A stretch of 64,000 bases of DNA from Notolepis coatsorum (Eukaryota > Chordata > Actinopteri > Aulopiformes > Paralepididae). Below the pieces are notes generated by a model, which saw nothing but the letters and a program-made list of their open reading frames with translations, was not told where the DNA came from and searched no databases. Of the stretch, positions 12,901 to 24,900 are shown piece by piece (the first letter of the stretch is position 1; the number at the start of each line of letters is the position of its first letter). Location of the stretch: NCBI GenBank assembly GCA_963971535.1, contig OZ020593.1, positions 20,588,884 to 20,652,883 on the forward strand. The letters run 5' to 3'. A program made the position numbers and the translations under genes.

Positions 12901-15900
12901 CTATCTCAAGCCCCGCCCTCTTTTTTCAAACCTCCAATCACGACTGTTGCTCTTCCCAGCAGCAATTGTGATTGGAGGATCAATTAAAAGAGGGCAGGGT
13001 TTGAGATAGGTCCATTAACACTTTCAGCGCCACGCTATATCCCCATCTTCTGCGCTGCCTGTGGCCACGCTTAAAAAAAGATGGTAATTTTCACGGCGTT
13101 TCACGATGTTTGCGGAGCTATATCTATATTCTATATTATAGCTATGGAGACAATACTATGGCTCATTTGACAGTCACTATCTCTCGTCCAACATGTAAAA
13201 AATAGTTAATTTGATCATGTATACGTTTGCGTGTTATCCCGTGGTGAATATTGTATAGTTTCAGAGTGATCCGGGCTAATTCCTGGAAGCTGAGTTATGG
13301 AGCGCTATGTGCATTTTGCGAAAGTCGTTTGCGTTGCTCGCCTGGACACGATACTATTTCCAAATCAAAGGTATATAATAGGTATTATGTTTCATCATGA
13401 AGGCATCAAAGAGGGGGGGGGGGGTCGTTTTGTGATGCTCTTATTGTCAGCAACGGCATACGTTTTGGAGTATGTGACATATGATCGTTACGATCGATGT
13501 GAAATCATTGTAGGATCAAAGTAGGATTGATGTCATATAGTCCTTACCTTTACTAGGAGGTATCCCAAAATGAATATTCCAATTGTCTGATTGCGATTTC
13601 CAGTATTGATGTCCATCGGGTCCCTGACATGAAATGGGACAAACTATGCATCAAGTGTGCTGGACACGGGTTCTGGCGCTCAACCGCTGGCGAGATAACC
13701 CGACTATAGTTGTGATTGGCGCTGAATGTGTTAAGAGGGTGTTCCTCTCATGTAGATGTTACATACCTGTCCTATTTCAAAAAACAAAGACAGTTTATCA
13801 GCAACTTCATACATATAGACACAACAAATGAGAATACACAATAAAGAGAAAATATAGACAGTTACAAGTCGACACACAGTGGTCGGAGATCTTACTTTTA
13901 AAAGCAGCAAAAGAAGGAAGAACCTTCAGCTTCAGAGTCAGTTGGAGGACATTCCAGGTGTTGGAAGCATCAAAGGAAAAATCAGCTTTTCCAAGTTCAG
14001 AGCAAACTGGACTACTGGAGGAACCCTGAGAACCAACCAGTCATTTGAACGTGTAGAATAGGTTCCAAGATTCCATTCCAACAGTGTTGTGATGTAAAAG
14101 GGAATTTTACCAATAAGGGCTTTAAAAATAATCATCATATCAACTGATAATCATCATATCAAAGTCTTGTCTTTTGATTTACCATGCAGCTGGTGCATTA
14201 GTTAAAAGAAATAGGATAATAGTATAAAATAATTATTCATTTTGACCAAACGAACCCCCCTTTAGGAGACATTCTGTTTCCATGGGAACAGGGCAGTTGA
14301 CACTAGGGCTGTCCCCGACTAAGGATTTGGATGGTCGACTAGGATTGGCCAAAATTTGCCGTTAGTCGACTATTGGTCGATAAAAAAAAAGTATAATATT
14401 TTTTTTAAATATATTTTTTTATTTTTTTGTATCATTCCATTTGGGCTGTGGGGGTGCTTAATGTCTGAAGCAGTCGACTGAAGGCTTCTTGTCCTCTGCA
14501 GAAGCATGCAATTGGTCCACTGATGGATACATCTTGATATTTGTCTAGTCTAGTGTGTTCATTAGATGGGTGAAATCCTCTTTCAGTGCCTCTGTGCCTG
14601 TTTTCGTAGGCAGTTAGCCTCTAGTATGTGTGCCATTGTTAGCCACGCTTCTAGGCCTCTTTTCTTTTGGAAAGAATGATATGGCTCCTTTCGACCGATT
14701 AGTCGACTAATCGATTAATAGGAGTCAGCCCTAGTTGACACACAGGCTGTTTGCTTTGCAGATGTGGACGGCCTGATCACCCAGGCCCTGCTGACCGGAG
14801 ACTTCGAGGGGGCCGTGGAGCTCTGTCTCCATGACAACCGCATGGCAGACAGCATCATCCTGGCCATCGCGGGAGGGGCGGAGCTCCTGGAGAAAACCCA
14901 GAGGAAGTACTTCACAAAGGCACACAGCAGGATCACCAAGGTAATGTACCGCTAGACACACCTCGTACGACGCTGTTCCAGAGGGCAACGGTGAACAGGA
15001 GGGAAGTAACGGGATGTCGTCGGATGCTATAGATGTGTTTCTTGTCCACGTCAGACTCAAGGGGGCATAAAGGAATCCTGGCCAGAACAACGGCGCAGAC
15101 TACAATATATTTGCATTTTTTAGCCGTAGGGCTGTCTTAAATACTTCGAAGCTTCGTTCGATGTGCATGGGATTCGAATATGAAAATAAAATTCGATTAT
15201 TAAAAAAATAAAGAAAAAAGATTATGATTTTTTATTTTTTTTTGCAAAATCAACTCTGCCTCTCTTTGTTAACTACAACAAGCAATGCTGTTTGTTATTT
15301 TAGATGAGGTCGGACTCGGCACTGACAGATTTGTGTTCATTGTGCTGCTTTTATAAAGCCTCAAATGACGGCTTACAATATTTCATGGAAGCAAAGTGTT
15401 TAGTTTGTCTAAGATTTAAAAAGGTTTAAACTTTACAGCACTGACAAAGTTGAACAAAGTGCTGTACAAGTCCCACAACATTAAAAAAAAATTATAATAA
15501 TATTTAAAAAGATAATAATAATAATTTTTTTTTAATTTAAAATTTTATTTCGAAGCTTCGAATTCAAATCGAATCCCCCGAAGCTTCGAATTCCAAAAAA
15601 ATAATAAACGAAGGTCAGCCCTAGTTGACAGCTCATCAGGTGATGAAGGTTGTTTTGTGTCGGCAGCTCATCAGTGCCGTGGTGATGAAGGACTGGCATG
15701 ACATCCTGCAGACATGTGACCTGCAGAGCTGGAAGGAGGCCCTCGCTGCCGTCATGACCTACGCTGAGCCTGACGAGTTCTCACCCCTCTGTGGTTAGTG
15801 TCCCTCTCTCCCCTCCCTCTCTCTCTCTCTCTCTCTCTCCTCCCTCTCTCTCTCTCTCTTCTCTGTCTCTCTCTCTCTGTCTCTCTCTCCTCTGTCTCTC

Positions 15901-18900
15901 CATCTCTCTCTGTGTCTCTCTCTCTTCATCTCTCTCTGTCTCTGTCTCTCCATCTCTTTCTCTGTCTCCATCTCTGTCTCTCCCTCTCTCTCTCTCTCTC
16001 CCTCTCCCCCCCTCCCTCTCTCTCTCTCTAACCGTGTGCTCCTCCTGTCTCTACACAGACATGCTGGGCAGCAGGTTGGAGGCGTCAGAGGAGAGGCAGC
16101 TCCAGGCCCAGGCCTGTCTGTGTTACATCTGCGCCGGCAACGTGGAGAAGCTGGTGTCCTGCTGGACCAGGGCGCAGAACGGACACTGTCCTCTGTCTCT
16201 ACAGGTCTGTGTCTGTGTGTGTGTCTGTGTGTGTGTCTGTCCTCTGTCTCTACAGGTCTGTGTCTGTGTCTGTGTGTGTGTCTGTGTGTGTGTCTGTCCT
16301 CTGTCTCTGCAGGTGTGTGTCTGTCTGTTATGTCCTCTGTCACTGCAGGTGTGTGTACGAAGGTTTGTTGTTTCTTTCATTCTATATAGAATGTGTACGC
16401 TTAAATGTGTACATTTGTTTGTATCTTTGAGCTAAGCTAACGGACCACCGTGTCCCCCCCTCAGGACCTGGTGGAGAAGGTGGTGGTGCTGCGCCGTGCG
16501 GTGGAGCAGACCCAGGGCTCGGGGCCCACCGTCGGGGTCCTGCTGGCGGAGAAGATGAGCCAGTATGCCGGCATGCTGGCCTCCCAGGGAAGCCTGGCCA
16601 CCGCCATAGCCTACCTGCCCGACAACACCAACCAGGTATGGACCCCATCCGCATAGAATCCTTCTATATACCTACTTATACACCAGCATATAACCCGTAT
16701 AACTCTGTATGATAGCATGTACAATAAGGCTGTATATATACTGTATACATTAGGGGTGTAACGGTACACAAAAACCACGGTACGGTACGTACATCGGTGT
16801 TGAAGTCACGGTTCGGTACGGGTTTTCGGTACAGTGGGGGAAAGTTTGGCTTTCCATGTTCCACTCAGGGGTGATGTAGTGTGCAGTAACTAATTGTACT
16901 TGTAGGGCTGTCAACGAATATTCTATATTGAAATTAATAATCGATTTGTAAAGAAAAAAATTATTATAATAATCTAAAATAATATAATAATAATAATAAG
17001 AACAGCCCCCGGTGGGCGGTCGTTAGTGGTTAACATACCGTTGTATTCGTTCGGTACACAGCCAATCGGTACGGTACGGTACAGTACACACTAGGGGTGG
17101 ACGGTATGGTCTAAAATTTATATCACGGTATAATTTGAAGCATAGACGGTAACGGTATATATCACGGTATCATCGTTTTTGATAAAAAAAAATTTTTATT
17201 TTATATAATTTTTTTTTTTTTTTTATAAAATATATATATTATATAATTAGACTTGTACTTGTATTATCTGCGAGACATCGCCACCACGCAACAAGCTCCA
17301 CTGTCTGTGTGTACTCTAGTAGCCTCCAGCTACGGCCAGGATTCTCCAGAGCTGCACCTGGACCTATACTCTAGTAGCCTCGAGCAGAGCTACGGCCAGG
17401 ATTCTCCGGCGCTGCACCTGGACCCTATTGTATTGGTACTATAACGTTAGCAAGCCCTCAGCTCGAATACGCATCGAATCAGTGTTATAAGACATTGATA
17501 TCAGGAGCTATCTGTAGCTACTGCTAGCCGGATATATAACGTTAATACAACGCCTCAGTGAATTATTTAGTTCAATGGGACATTTCGTTTTGAACGGTGA
17601 ACTAATTTGCGTTAACGTGAGCTAACGGCTAACGGAGCTATCATACACGTCTACTCTACTAGACTTGATGGAGCGTTTGTTGATGTCAGGAGCTATCGGT
17701 AGCTGGCCGACTAGATACCGTTCGGTTAGACAATGCCTCATCATGTATTAAACTAAAAGTGAATAGTTGACTGGGTCATTTTGTAACGGTAGCTAAGCTA
17801 ACGTTAGCTCAGGGAGACGTCCCGTCCCACTAGACTACTAGTAGACCCGTGTTTACATGCGTGCGGGAGGGGCTGGCACGCCCACTGCGCGAAGCCTCCT
17901 AAATAACTTTTTCTAGTTCGCACATATCTATTATCTATGACAAATTCTATCTATTTTTAGGGGCAAATGCGAGTGAAATAGTCGCGCTGTGGTTACATGA
18001 CGTCATTGCTATTTTAGAGCTGCACTACCGGTTATACGGTATAGTCAAAATCCATACCGTAGAGCAAATTCATACCGTTTATACCGTATACCGTTTATAC
18101 CGTCCACCCCTAGTACACACTGAAACGGTTTGGTACGGATACGTGTACCTTTACACCCCTAGTATACATATATTTATATTTACCATATATATCCACATTT
18201 GTCTGTACATACCTGCATATAAAAAAAATTACATATCTGTAGATACTGTATCTATATCGGTACATATCCCTTACCTACTCTACTAGTTACACTGCTGGCC
18301 AGTATGACTTACTATCATAGTGTCTTTATACCTGTATCACTGTACATTAATACTACAACTCTATACATACATCTGATTAGCACTATTACTCTCATTACTC
18401 ATATATTACTCATTTATATATTTTATACTCAGTTTAATCACCTGTACATTACTATTGCACTACATTTGCACTCTGGTTGGATGCCAAACTTCTTTTGGTT
18501 GTACTGTACTTGTGCTGCATGATGACAATACATTTGAATCTAATCTAATCTAATCTTTCATATCATTTATACACTATATTGTTGTCAAGACTTTGCTTGT
18601 TGTTCTGATTCTGTTGCTCTTCTCTCCTCCCGCCTCTAGGTGGCGGTGCAGCAGCTGCGTGACCGTCTCAGCCGGGCTCTGGGCCAAGAGGCAGTGGCTC
18701 CCCCCGCCGCCGCCCCGGCCCAGAGCGCTCAGCCCCAGCCACCTGCCCCCCAGGCCCAGCCACCTGCGCCCCAGGCCCAGCAACCCTTCGTCCCAAGCCA
18801 GCCACCTGCGCCCCAGGCCCAGCAACCCTTCGTCCCTGCCGCTCACTCCCAGCAACCCTTCATCCCAAGCCAGCCACCTGCGCCCCAGGCCCTGCAACCC

Positions 18901-21900
18901 TTCATCCCTGCCGCCCACCCCCAGCAACCCTTCATCCCCAGCCAGCCTACGCCTGCACCGGCCTCTGCACCGGCTCCACCTCAGTATTACCAGCCGGTAG
19001 GTTCCACCGACGTCGTCCAGGAGCACGTCGTTCGGTTCTCACGACGTGTTGAATAGTCCTGAGTTCTCTCTCTTCTCACTCTGAGGTTCCAGGTCGACTA
19101 CCGCTATTTGTTTCCTCTTTATTTATCCGTCTGGGGAGATCATCATTAGGGAACCTAGATTACATTAGATTAGATTATATTACATTAGATTCAAATGTAT
19201 TGTCATCAATCATACAGCACAAGTACAGTACAACGAAAAGAAGTTTGCCGTCCAACCAGAGTACAAATGTAACGGTAAAGTGCAACAGTAATATACAATG
19301 TACAGGTGATTAAACTGAGTAAAAAAATATATACATTTCTACTACTGAGTAATAGTGATAATCAGATGTATGTACAGAGTTTTAGTATTAATATGTACAG
19401 TGATGCAGGTATAAAGACACTATGGTAGTAAGTCATACTGGCCAGCAGCGTAACTAGTAAGAGTAGGTAAGGGATATGTACCGATATAGATATAGTATCC
19501 GTCTGGGGTGAAGATTATGGAATCTAACAATCAAGCACACAGTAATTCATAATCATTACAGCACAGTAATGTGTTCTCTTTCAGTGATTGGTTGTGATTA
19601 AGTGACGTGTTGTTGATTCCTGAATGTGCTTTTGAACTGGTGATGCCTAACGTGATAATGGGAGGGGCCGTACGGTGGATATAAGTACCGTCTCATTAAC
19701 GAACGTCACGTGGGGGAGTGGCCTAGTCCCCGCCGGGGCGCCTACATCGTCTCGTGTCCATCGGTGCACTGCTTGTGTGAGTGGTGGTGGTGGTGTTGTT
19801 GTCGTCGTGGCGACCCCCTCTCCCCCTCCCCCCCACGGTCTGGCCGTCATCGGTGCCATGTGTCTTTGTGTGCTCCAGGTGAGGGCTGCCTCCACTGTTA
19901 CCTCCTGGAGTAACCAAACCCCCACAGCCCTCCCCTGTGTCCCTCCTCCTCCTTCTCAGCTAGGCCCCGCCTCCGACCAGCAGGTATACAGACCTCCCCC
20001 TATCCCCTATCACCTATCACGCACTGTAGCTACTAGACGGCACGCATGTATAGAGACGCACACATAGGCTGGCTGAGTTACCACCGTAGCAACGGTTAAT
20101 GTGGGAAATCATTGTATCTACCAGGGCTCTGTAATTATTCCATTATGTGTTTACTGGGGCCTTCATTTCTAATTCTGGTACCAAAATGAATGCTTTCACG
20201 ATTAATCTCTTCTCTGTCTCTGGCTTTACCTTCTTATCTGGGCCCTTGTCCCGACTGCATGATTCTAAAACCAATCAGAATCTATCCCTAGGTGATGGCT
20301 AATCCTCCTAACGTCTATATTTCTTTGTTATGCTGTGGATTGATTAATGCGTTAATACCTAACTAACTATCACAAACATCCCTCTTGCTACTGTGGTATG
20401 ACTTTGATATTAGTACTAGAGCACCTACTATAGTCATAGCCCCCCCCCCCCCCCCATCCTGCCCTTCCCTATAGCCCCCCTCCTGCCCTACCCTATAGCC
20501 CCCATCCCCCCCCCCCTGGATGGTAGCTCAGTGCTCTGGTCTGAAGCATGCTCACATCCTAACCATCTGCACCCTAGTACTACGGTTTCATGTCGTTTAC
20601 TGCACGTATGCATGTACTGTACTACTCAACCTCTTAACCATTGACATACAGTATGTGTTGTTGTTGTTGTTGTTGTTGTCAGTGTCTCGTCTTAACGCAA
20701 CTCTCCTGACATCCCTGTTGTTCTGCCTGTAACACCATGTAGACGAGAGTTTGCACTTAGTGAGAAACATGAACTGTGAAGCGCTGTCACCGTCACGAAT
20801 GCACACTGCAGTAGAGGAGCATAAAGACAGTAGAGGAGCATAGAGACAGTAGAGGAGCATAGAGACAGTAGAGGAGCATAGAGACAGTAGAGGAGCATAA
20901 AGACAGTAGAGGAGCATAGAGACAGTAGAGGAGCATAGAGACAGTAGAGGAGCATAGAGACAGTAGAGGAGCATAGAGACAGTAGAGGAGCATAAAGACA
21001 GTAGAGGAGCATAGAGACAGTAGAGGAGCATAGAGACAGTAGAGGAGCATAGAGACAGTAGAGGAGCATAGAGACAGTAGAGGAGCATAGAGACAGTAGT
21101 GGAGCATAGAGACAGTAGAGGAGCATAGAGACAGTAGAGGAGCATAGAGACAGTAGAGGAGCATAGAGACAGTAGAGGAGCATAGAGACAGTAGAGGAGC
21201 ATAGAGACAGTAGAGGAGCATAGAGACAGTAGTGGAGCATAGAGACAGTAGAGGAGCATAGAGACAGTAGAGGAGGAGCATAGAGACAGTAGAGGAGCAT
21301 AGAGACAGTAGAGGAGCATAGAGACAGACAGTAGTGGAGCATAGAGACAGTAGAGGAGCATAGAGACAGTAGAGGAGCATAGAGACAGTAGAAGAGCATA
21401 GAGACAGTAGAGGAGCATAGAGACAGTAGTGGAGCATAGAGACAGTAGAGGAGCATAGAGACAGTAGTGGAGCATAGAGACAGTAGAGGAGCATAGAGAC
21501 AGTAGTGGAGCATAGAGACAGTAGAGGAGCATAGAGACAGTAGAGGAGCATAGAGACAGTAGAGGAGCATAGAGACAGTAGAGGAGCATAGAGACAGTAG
21601 AGGAGCATAGAGACAGTAGTGGAGCATAGAGACAGTAGAGGAGCATAGAGACAGTAGAGGAGCATAGAGACAGTAGAGGAGCATAGAGACAGTAGAGGAG
21701 CATAGAGACAGTAGAGGAGCATAGAGACAGTAGAGGAGCATAGAGACAGTAGAGGAGCATAGAGACAGTAGTGGAGCATAGAGACAGTAGAGGAGCATAG
21801 AGACAGTAGAGGAGCATAGAGACAGTAGAGGAGCATAGAGACAGTAGAGGAGCATAGAGACGGTAGAGGAGCATAGAGACGGTAGAGGAGCATAGAGACG

Positions 21901-24900
21901 GTAGAGGAGCATAGAGACGGTAGAGGAGCATAGAGACAGTAGTGGAGCATAGAGACAGTAGAGGAGCATAGAGACAGTAGAGGAGCATAGAGACAGTAGT
22001 GGAGCATAGAGACAGTAGAGGAGCATAGAGACAGTAGTGGAGCATAGAGACAGTAGAGGAGCATAGAGACAGTAGAGGAGCATAGAGACAGTAGAGGAGC
22101 ATAGAGACAGTAGTGGAGCATAGAGACAGTAGAGGAGCATAGAGACAGTAGAGGAGCATAGAGACAGTAGAGGAGCATAGAGACAGTAGAGGAGCATAGA
22201 GACAGTAGAGGAGCATAGAGACAGTAGAGGAGCATAGAGACAGTAGAGGAGCATAGAGACAGTAGAGGAGCATAGAGACAGTAGAGGAGCATAGAGACAG
22301 TAGAGGAGCATAGAGACAGACAGTAGAGGAGCATAGGGACAGTAGAGGAGCATAGAGACAGTAGAGGAGCATAGAGACAGCAGAGGAGCATAGAGACAGA
22401 CAGTAGAGGAGCATAGGGACAGTAGAGGAGCATAGAGACAGTAGTGGAGCATAGAGACAGTAGAGGAGCATAGAGACAGTAGAGGAGGAGCATAGAGACA
22501 GTAGAGGAGCATAGAGACAGTAGAGGAGCATAGAGACAGTAGAGGAGCATAGAGACAGTAGTGGAGCATATAGACAGTAGAGGAGCATAGAGACAGTAGT
22601 GGAGCATAGAGACAGTAGAGGAGCATAGAGACAGTAGTGGAGCATAGAGACAGTAGAGGAGCATAGAGACAGTAGAGGAGCATAGAGACAGTAGAGGAGC
22701 ATAGAGACAGTAGAGGAGCATAGAGACAGTAGAGGAGCATAGAGACAGTAGAGGAGCATAGAGACAGTAGAGGAGCATAGAGACAGTAGTGGAGCATAGA
22801 GACAGTAGAGGAGCATAGAGACAGTAGAGGAGCATAGAGACAGTAGAGGAGCATAGAGACAGTAGAGGAGCATAGAGACAGTAGAGGAGCATAGAGACAG
22901 TAGAGGAGCATAGAGACAGTAGAGGAGCATAGAGACAGTAGTGGAGCATAGAGACAGTAGAGGAGCATAGAGACAGTAGTGGAGCATAGAGACAGTAGTG
23001 GAGCATAGAGACAGTAGAGGAGCATAGAGACAGTAGAGGAGCATAGAGACAGTAGTGGAGCATAGAGACAGTAGAGGAGCATAGAGACGGTAGAGGAGCA
23101 TAGAGACAGTAGAGGAGCATAGAGACAGTAGAGGAGCATAGAGACAGTAGAGGAGCATAGAGACAGTAGAGGAGCATAGAGACAGTAGTGGAGCATAGAG
23201 ACAGTAGAGGAGCATAGAGACAGTAGAGGAGCATAGAGACAGTAGAGGAGCATAGAGACAGTAGTGGAGCATAGAGACAGTAGAGGAGCATAGAGACAGT
23301 AGAGGAGCATAGAGACAGTAGAGGAGCATAGAGACAGTAGTGGAGCATAGAGACAGTAGAGGAGCATAGAGACAGTAGAGGAGCATAGAGACAGTAGAGG
23401 AGCATAGAGACAGCAGAGGAGCATAGAGACAGTAGAGGAGCATAGAGACAGTAGAGGAGCATAGAGACAGTAGTGGAGCATAGAGACAGTAGAGGAGCAT
23501 AGAGACAGTAGTGGAGCATAGAGACAGTAGAGGAGCATAGAGACAGTAGAGGAGCATAGAGACAGTAGAGGAGCATAGAGACAGTAGAGGAGCATAGAGA
23601 GCAGTAGAGGAGCATAGTGGAGCATAGAGACAGTAGAGGAGCATAGAGACAGTAGAGGAGCATAGAGACAGTAGAGGAGCATAGAGACAGTAGAGGAGCA
23701 TAGAGACAGTAGAGGAGCATAGAGACAGTAGAGGAGCATAGAGACAGTAGAGGAGCATAGAGACAGTAGAGGAGCATAGAGACAGTAGAGGAGCATAGAG
23801 ACAGTAGAGGAGCATAGAGACAGTAGAGGAGCATAGAGACAGTAGAGGAGCATAGAGACAGTAGAGGAGCATAGAGACAGTAGTGGAGCATAGAGACAGT
23901 AGAGGAGCATAGAGACAGTAGAGGAGCATAGAGACAGTAGTGGAGCATAGAGACAGTAGAGGAGCATAGAGACAGTAGAGGAGCATAGAGACAGTAGAGG
24001 AGCATAGATACAGTAGAGGAGCATAGAGACAGTAGAGGAGCATAGAGACAGTAGAGGAACATAGAGACAGTAGTGGAGCATAGAGACAGTAGAGGAGCAT
24101 AGATACAGTAGAGGAGCATAGAGACAGACAGTAGAGGAGCATAGGGACAGTAGAGGAGCATAGAGACAGTAGAGGAGCATAGAGACAGTAGAGGAGCATA
24201 GAGACAGTAGAGGAGCATAGAGACAGTAGAGGAGCATAGAGACAGTAGAGGAACATAGAGACAGTAGTGGAGCATAGAGACAGTAGAGGAGCATAGATAC
24301 AGTAGAGGAGCATAGAGACAGACAGTAGAGGAGCATAGGGACAGTAGTGGAGCATAGAGACAGTAGAGGAGCATAGAGACAGTAGAGGAGCATAGAGACA
24401 GTAGAGGAGCATAGAGACAGTAGAGGAGCATAGAGACAGACAGTAGAGGAGCATAGAGACAGTAGAGGAGCATAGAGACAGTAGAGGAGCATAGAGACAG
24501 ACAGTAGAGGAGCATAGAGACGGTAGAGGAGCATAGAGACAGTAGAGGAGCATAGAGACAGTAGAGGAGCATAGAGACAGTAGTGGAGCATAGAGACAGT
24601 AGAGGAGCATAGAGACAGTAGAGGAGCATAGAGACAGTAGAGGAGCATAGAGACAGTAGAGGAGCATAGGGACAGTAGAGGAGCATAGAGACAGTAGTGG
24701 AGCATATAGACAGTAGAGGAGCATAGAGACAGTAGTGGAGCATAGAGACAGTAGAGGAGCATAGAGACAGTAGTGGAGCATAGAGACAGTAGAGGAGCAT
24801 AGAGACAGTAGAGGAGCATAGAGACAGTAGAGGAGCATAGAGACAGTAGAGGAGCATAGAGACAGTAGAGGAGCATAGAGACAGTAGAGGAGCATAGAGA

